Origin: WQZF01 sp031556405
GTDB taxonomy: Bacteria; Pseudomonadota; Gammaproteobacteria; Burkholderiales; Rhodocyclaceae
DNA: 25,006 bases
Reading direction: 5' to 3'
Assembly (NCBI GenBank): GCA_031556405.1
Contig: JAVBTC010000155.1
Span: 1-25,006 of the forward strand
Both the position numbers and the translations under genes were made by a program. Below the pieces are notes generated by a model that was not told the origin of the DNA, did not search any database, and worked only from the letters and a program-made list of their open reading frames with translations. This document shows, piece by piece, positions 21,366-25,006 of this stretch (positions are counted from its first letter, which is position 1; every line of letters begins with the position of its first letter).

Positions 21366-22946
21366 ATGGCAACGCATCGGATGAAGATGAAAACATTTTT
21401 TCCTGCGCGGATTTTCGCGGCGGCGCCCGGAGCGTTCTCTTTCCCGGGCGCGGCGCTGGTTTTCTCCGGATTGTTGTCGCTTTTCCTTACGGGCTGTCTC
21501 ACGCCGGAGCCGCCGCCGCGGGCGCGGCTGTACGATCCCGAGGAACTGGGGACGGTACCGCAGTTGAACGAGCGGAATACGCCAGTTGCCCTGGCTGCCC
21601 GGATGCCGGAACGCGAATACTGGAAGGCGCTCGGCGACGCGCAACTGGACCGCCTCATCGAACAGGCGCTGGCCGGCGCGCCCAATATCCGGGCCGCCGA
21701 TGCCCGCATCCGCCAGGCCGCCGCGCTGGTCGACGCCGCGCGCGGTGCCACGCGGCCCAGGGCCGACGTGAATCTGACGACCACGTACGAACAATTCCCG
21801 GAACGCTGGATCATTCCGCCGCCGCTCGGCGGCAGTTGGGATACGGACAACCTTTGGACGCTCAATGCCTCGCTCGACCTGGATCTGTGGGACAAGCTCG
21901 GCAGCGCCGTGCACGGCGCCACGGCGCGGCACGAACTGGCGAAGATCGAAGGCGCGGCGGTGCGTATTTCCCTGTCGGCTTCACTGGCCCGGGCGTGGGT
22001 GGAACTCGACCGCCTCTATCGGCAGCGCGACCTGCTCGACCGGGTACTGGAAGCGCGCGCGGCACTGGAAAAAATGCAGGCGCAGCGCGTGGAAGCCGGA
22101 CTGGACGCGGATTTCGACCGCACCTTGCAGAGACAGAGCATCGCCTCGCTGCAGGGCGAGCGCACGCAACTGGAGGAGCATATCGGCCTGCAACGCAATC
22201 TGATTGCCGCCCTAGCGGGACAGGGGCCGGACTGGGGGGCGAAACTGGACGCCCCGAAACTCTCGGAACGCCTGGATGCGGTGCTGCCGTCGACGATTCC
22301 CGCCGATCTGCTCGGACGCCGCCCCGATGTGGCGGCCAGCCGCTGGCGGATCGAAGCCGCGGGTTACGACGTCGAGGTGGCGGAAAAGCAGTTTTATCCC
22401 GATATCAATCTCAGCGCCTTCCTCGGCCTGCAATCGATCAGTCTGGATCAGTTGTTCAAGAGCCAGTCGCTGACGCTGGGCGTCACCCCCGCGCTGCACC
22501 TGCCGATCTTCGATGCCGGACGTCTGCAGGCCAATCTGGAGATGAAAGCGGCCGATTACGACGCTGCCGTGGAAACCTATAACGCGACCCTTGTCGACGC
22601 CCTGCGCGACGTTTTCGACCAGGCACGCAGCCTGGACAGCGCCCAGCGCCAGAGTGCCGATGCCGCCAGGGCCATGGCGGCGGTGCGGCGCAACGCCGGG
22701 CTGGTGGATACGCGGTTCGGGCGGGGACTGGTCAGCAAAATAAATCTGCTGCTGGCCCGGCTGCAGGTGATGGCGCAGCAGCGGGTCGAAATCGATCTGC
22801 GCGCGCGGCGCCTGGATGCCGCGCTCTCCCTGGAACGTGCCCTGGGTGGTGGCTTTCTGCCGGAACAAGGCCCCTTTCAGAGCGCTTTGCAAATCGCCCC
22901 GCCGAATTCCGAACACCATCCACTTCCTCTCGGCGGGGCGGAGTAA
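21366..22946 (+). CDS. NodT-family outer membrane factor (efflux channel lipoprotein)
   Basis: This 526-residue protein is an OEP/TolC-like outer membrane factor of the NodT family, the exit duct of a tripartite efflux pump. The start at 21366 follows GGAGG with a 10-base gap; the frame is open upstream to 21261 but the added residues would precede the signal. A lipobox FLTGC places the lipidated Cys at residue 44. Two OEP repeats follow, with typical segments such as YWKALGDAQLDRLIEQAL, IPADLLGRRPDVAASRWRIE and LHLPIFDAGRLQANLEM, the last two characteristic of NodT proteins. The stop codon is 2 bases before emrA, so the genes form an operon with emrA and emrB. The substrate is unknown. Confidence 0.93.
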   Translation: MATHRMKMKTFFPARIFAAAPGAFSFPGAALVFSGLLSLFLTGCLTPEPPPRARLYDPEELGTVPQLNERNTPVALAARMPEREYWKALGDAQLDRLIEQALAGAPNIRAADARIRQAAALVDAARGATRPRADVNLTTTYEQFPERWIIPPPLGGSWDTDNLWTLNASLDLDLWDKLGSAVHGATARHELAKIEGAAVRISLSASLARAWVELDRLYRQRDLLDRVLEARAALEKMQAQRVEAGLDADFDRTLQRQSIASLQGERTQLEEHIGLQRNLIAALAGQGPDWGAKLDAPKLSERLDAVLPSTIPADLLGRRPDVAASRWRIEAAGYDVEVAEKQFYPDINLSAFLGLQSISLDQLFKSQSLTLGVTPALHLPIFDAGRLQANLEMKAADYDAAVETYNATLVDALRDVFDQARSLDSAQRQSADAARAMAAVRRNAGLVDTRFGRGLVSKINLLLARLQVMAQQRVEIDLRARRLDAALSLERALGGGFLPEQGPFQSALQIAPPNSEHHPLPLGGAE

Positions 22947-22948
22947 TC

Positions 22949-24211
22949 ATGAGCGAGCAAAAAGACACGATGTCCTCTCCGAACAGCCGTCCCGCCGTCG
23001 CTTCCGCATCATCTTCTCCGCCTTCCGATACGGCGGCTGCCGGCGGGCGTTCGCGCAAGCGGCTTTTGCTCCTGTTGTTCCTGATCTTTCTCGCCGTCGG
23101 ACTCCTTTATGCCGTTTACTGGTTTTTCATCGCGCGCTGGCAGGAAAGTACCGATGATGCTTATGTCTCCGGCCATATCGTGCAGATCACGCCGCAAGTC
23201 GGCGGTACCGTTCATGCCGTGCTCGTAGACGATACCGACAGGGTCGCAGCCGGAAAAACACTGGTGGAACTGGATCGTGCCGACAGCCGGGTGGCGCTGG
23301 ATCAGGCGGAAGCCACGCTGGCACAGACCGTGCGCGAAGTGCGCGCGCTCTACGTCAATAACAACGCACTGGCGGCCCAGGTGGCCGCCCGCCAGTCCGA
23401 GGTTGACCGTCTCGCCCGCGATCTGTCGCGACGCGAGGCCATCGTCGACAGCGGTGCGGTGGCGAAGGAAGAAATCGATCACGCGCGGGAGGCGCTGAAG
23501 GCGGCACAATCGGCCCTGACCGCGGCACAGGAGCAGTTGGCCTCCAACCGTGCGTTGACCGACGGCGCCGAGGTCGGGAACCATCCCAACGTTCTTCGCG
23601 CCGCATCCCGGGTCGAGGAAGCGTGGCTCGCCTGGTTGCGCGCGGAAATCGCGGCGCCGATTGCCGGGCAGGTGGCGCGCCGCAATGTGCAGGTGGGGCA
23701 GCGCGTGGCCCCGGGCGCGCCGCTGATGGCCGTGATTCCGCTCGACAGACTCTGGGTGGACGCCAATTTCAAGGAAGTGCAGCTCGGAAAAATGCGCGTC
23801 GGCCAGCCGGTGACGCTCACCGCCGATTATTACGGGACGGGCGTGGAATACCGCGGCCGAGTGGCCGGGCTTTCCGCCGGCACCGGCAGCGCTTTCGCGC
23901 TCCTGCCGGCGCAGAACGCCACCGGCAACTGGATCAAGGTGGTGCAGCGCGTGCCGGTGCGGGTGGAGCTGGATGCGGAGGATTTGCGGGCGCATCCGCT
24001 GCGGATCGGGCTGTCGATGCTGGTGACGGTGGACATTCACGATAACGGCGGTACTCCGGTGAAAGAAGCGCCGCCGGAAAAAGCGCTGGTAAATCACGTT
24101 CCTTCCGATGCCGCGTTGAAGGAGGCGAAACAGCGCATCGCGGAGATCGTCGAGCGGAACATGGCCGCATCATCCGCGCAATCCGTACAACCCATACGGC
24201 CCACGCGCTGA
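22949..24211 (+). CDS. emrA: EmrA-like periplasmic adaptor (HlyD/MFP family)
   Basis: This 420-residue membrane fusion protein links an inner membrane EmrB-type transporter to the outer membrane factor. The cytoplasmic start is Ser/Ala/Pro-rich. A single membrane anchor lies at residues 39-60, followed by the EmrA signature TDDAYVSGHIVQITPQVGGTV. The biotinyl-lipoyl-like halves flank a coiled-coil hairpin (about residues 112-205). The beta-barrel segment contains LWVDANFKEVQLGKMRVGQP, typical of EmrA. GGAG lies 9 bases before the ATG and overlaps the end of the outer membrane factor gene. A charged, Ala-rich tail extends beyond the usual end. It is followed by emrB after 59 bases. Confidence 0.94.
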   Translation: MSEQKDTMSSPNSRPAVASASSSPPSDTAAAGGRSRKRLLLLLFLIFLAVGLLYAVYWFFIARWQESTDDAYVSGHIVQITPQVGGTVHAVLVDDTDRVAAGKTLVELDRADSRVALDQAEATLAQTVREVRALYVNNNALAAQVAARQSEVDRLARDLSRREAIVDSGAVAKEEIDHAREALKAAQSALTAAQEQLASNRALTDGAEVGNHPNVLRAASRVEEAWLAWLRAEIAAPIAGQVARRNVQVGQRVAPGAPLMAVIPLDRLWVDANFKEVQLGKMRVGQPVTLTADYYGTGVEYRGRVAGLSAGTGSAFALLPAQNATGNWIKVVQRVPVRVELDAEDLRAHPLRIGLSMLVTVDIHDNGGTPVKEAPPEKALVNHVPSDAALKEAKQRIAEIVERNMAASSAQSVQPIRPTR

Positions 24212-24270
24212 GGCATTGCCGGTTCGAATGCCGAAGAAACGATGAATGTTGCCTTGACGGCCTGAAACAA

Positions 24271-25006
24271 ATGGCTTCTCCCGCTCCGCGCACCCCTCTG
24301 CCGCCGCTCGAAGGCGGTACGCGCGTACTGGCGACGATCGCGCTGGCGCTGGCGACGTTCATGAACGTGCTCGACACGACCATCGCCAACGTTTCCATCC
24401 CGACCATCGCCGGCGACGTCGGCGTTTCCAGCAGCCAGGGTACCTGGGTGATTACCTCGTTCGCAGTCGCCAACGCCATTTCGGTGCCGCTGACCGGCTG
24501 GCTGTCGCAGCGCTTCGGCCAGGTGCGGGTATTTGTCTGGTCGACGCTGCTGTTCGTCCTCGCCTCGTGGCTGTGCGGCCTGTCCCATACCCTGGAGATG
24601 CTGGTCGTTTGCCGTGTCATACAGGGGCTGGTGGCCGGGCCGATGATTCCGTTGTCGCAATCGCTGCTGCTGCAAAGCTATCCGCCGGCCAAGGCCGGAG
24701 CGGCGTTTGCCGTATGGTCGATGACCACCACCGTCGCCCCGGTGGTGGGGCCGATTCTCGGCGGCTGGATTTCCGAGAATGTGGCCTGGGAGTGGATTTT
24801 CTACATCAATATTCCCACCGGTCTCGTTGCGGCGGGGGTCAGTTGGGCATTGCTGAAAGAGCGCGAATTGCCGACGGTCAAGCTGCCGATCGATGCCGTC
24901 GGGCTGGCGCTGCTGGTGATCTGGGTCGGCGCGATGCAGTTGATGCTCGATCGCGGCAGGGAACTGGACTGGTTCAGTTCCAATTTGATCGTCGCGCTGG
25001 CTGTCG
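24271..25006 (+). CDS. emrB: EmrB/QacA-family drug:H+ antiporter (DHA2), partial (C-terminus outside window)
   Basis: This gene runs off the right edge with 245 codons present. It encodes a major facilitator protein of the 14-helix DHA2 family, the inner membrane pump of EmrAB-type systems. Visible hallmarks are LDTTIANVSIPTIAG in helix 1 (motif D1), WVITSFAVANAISVPLTGWL with SQRFGQVRVF (motif A region), the RVIQGLVAGPMIPLSQ segment (motif B), and APVVGPILGGWISE (motif C, antiporter type), followed by WEWIFYINIPTG. Start at 24271 is the first in-frame ATG near the MFS core; the ribosome binding site is weak. It completes a NodT-EmrA-EmrB operon. The substrate cannot be told from sequence. Confidence 0.94.
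   Translation, partial: MASPAPRTPLPPLEGGTRVLATIALALATFMNVLDTTIANVSIPTIAGDVGVSSSQGTWVITSFAVANAISVPLTGWLSQRFGQVRVFVWSTLLFVLASWLCGLSHTLEMLVVCRVIQGLVAGPMIPLSQSLLLQSYPPAKAGAAFAVWSMTTTVAPVVGPILGGWISENVAWEWIFYINIPTGLVAAGVSWALLKERELPTVKLPIDAVGLALLVIWVGAMQLMLDRGRELDWFSSNLIVALAV

Overview
The window looks like chromosomal DNA of a GC-rich denitrifying betaproteobacterium, most likely Rhodocyclales (the Dechloromonas/Azonexus group). The evidence is a clade II ('atypical') nitrous oxide reductase cluster beside an MSHA-type pilus secretin, aceK, a rpmB-rpmG pair and an EmrAB-type efflux operon. This placement comes from gene content and protein resemblance only; no database search was run.

Left edge (1-3203): two minus-strand genes belong to an MSHA/type IV-like pilus locus. 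They are a GspB/MshN-like membrane protein cut by the window edge and an MshL-like lipoprotein secretin. A plus-strand bacteriohemerythrin follows. Copper block (3324-5872, minus strand): four genes form a probable operon. In transcription order they encode a membrane-anchored Met/Cys-containing protein of unknown function, a Sco1 copper chaperone, a PCu(A)C copper chaperone with an exact binding motif, and an unrecognised lipoprotein. The operon diverges from nosZ across a short intergenic region full of inverted repeats.

Nitrous oxide respiration (5994-17507, plus strand): the order is nosZ, mono-heme cytochrome c, di-heme cytochrome c, nosB, nosD, nosG, nosH, nosF, nosL, nosY, and a TlpA-like thioredoxin. 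NosZ has a Sec rather than Tat signal and all seven CuZ histidines and the CuA ligands. There is no nosR or nosX. NosG and NosH (iron-sulfur quinol-dehydrogenase-like) probably feed electrons through the c-type cytochromes to NosZ. NosD, NosF, NosY and NosL, with the divergent Sco/PCuAC genes and the TlpA-like reductant, would build and copper-load the enzyme. A terminator-like hairpin after nosZ, a long hairpin before nosB and candidate internal promoters suggest the cluster is split into several expression units.

Right part (17681-25006): rpmB-rpmG have a clear sigma70 promoter and a downstream intrinsic terminator. Then come, on the minus strand, aceK (isocitrate dehydrogenase kinase/phosphatase) followed by a YafJ-type class II glutamine amidotransferase. 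The right edge holds a plus-strand tripartite efflux operon: a NodT-type outer membrane factor, EmrA, and EmrB cut by the window edge.

No CRISPR array, tRNA, rRNA, insertion sequence or phage gene was seen. I do not see a wholly new system. The least described elements are NosB's Cys/His-rich loop, the unknown membrane protein and lipoprotein of the copper block, and the repeated and palindromic sites around nosZ.
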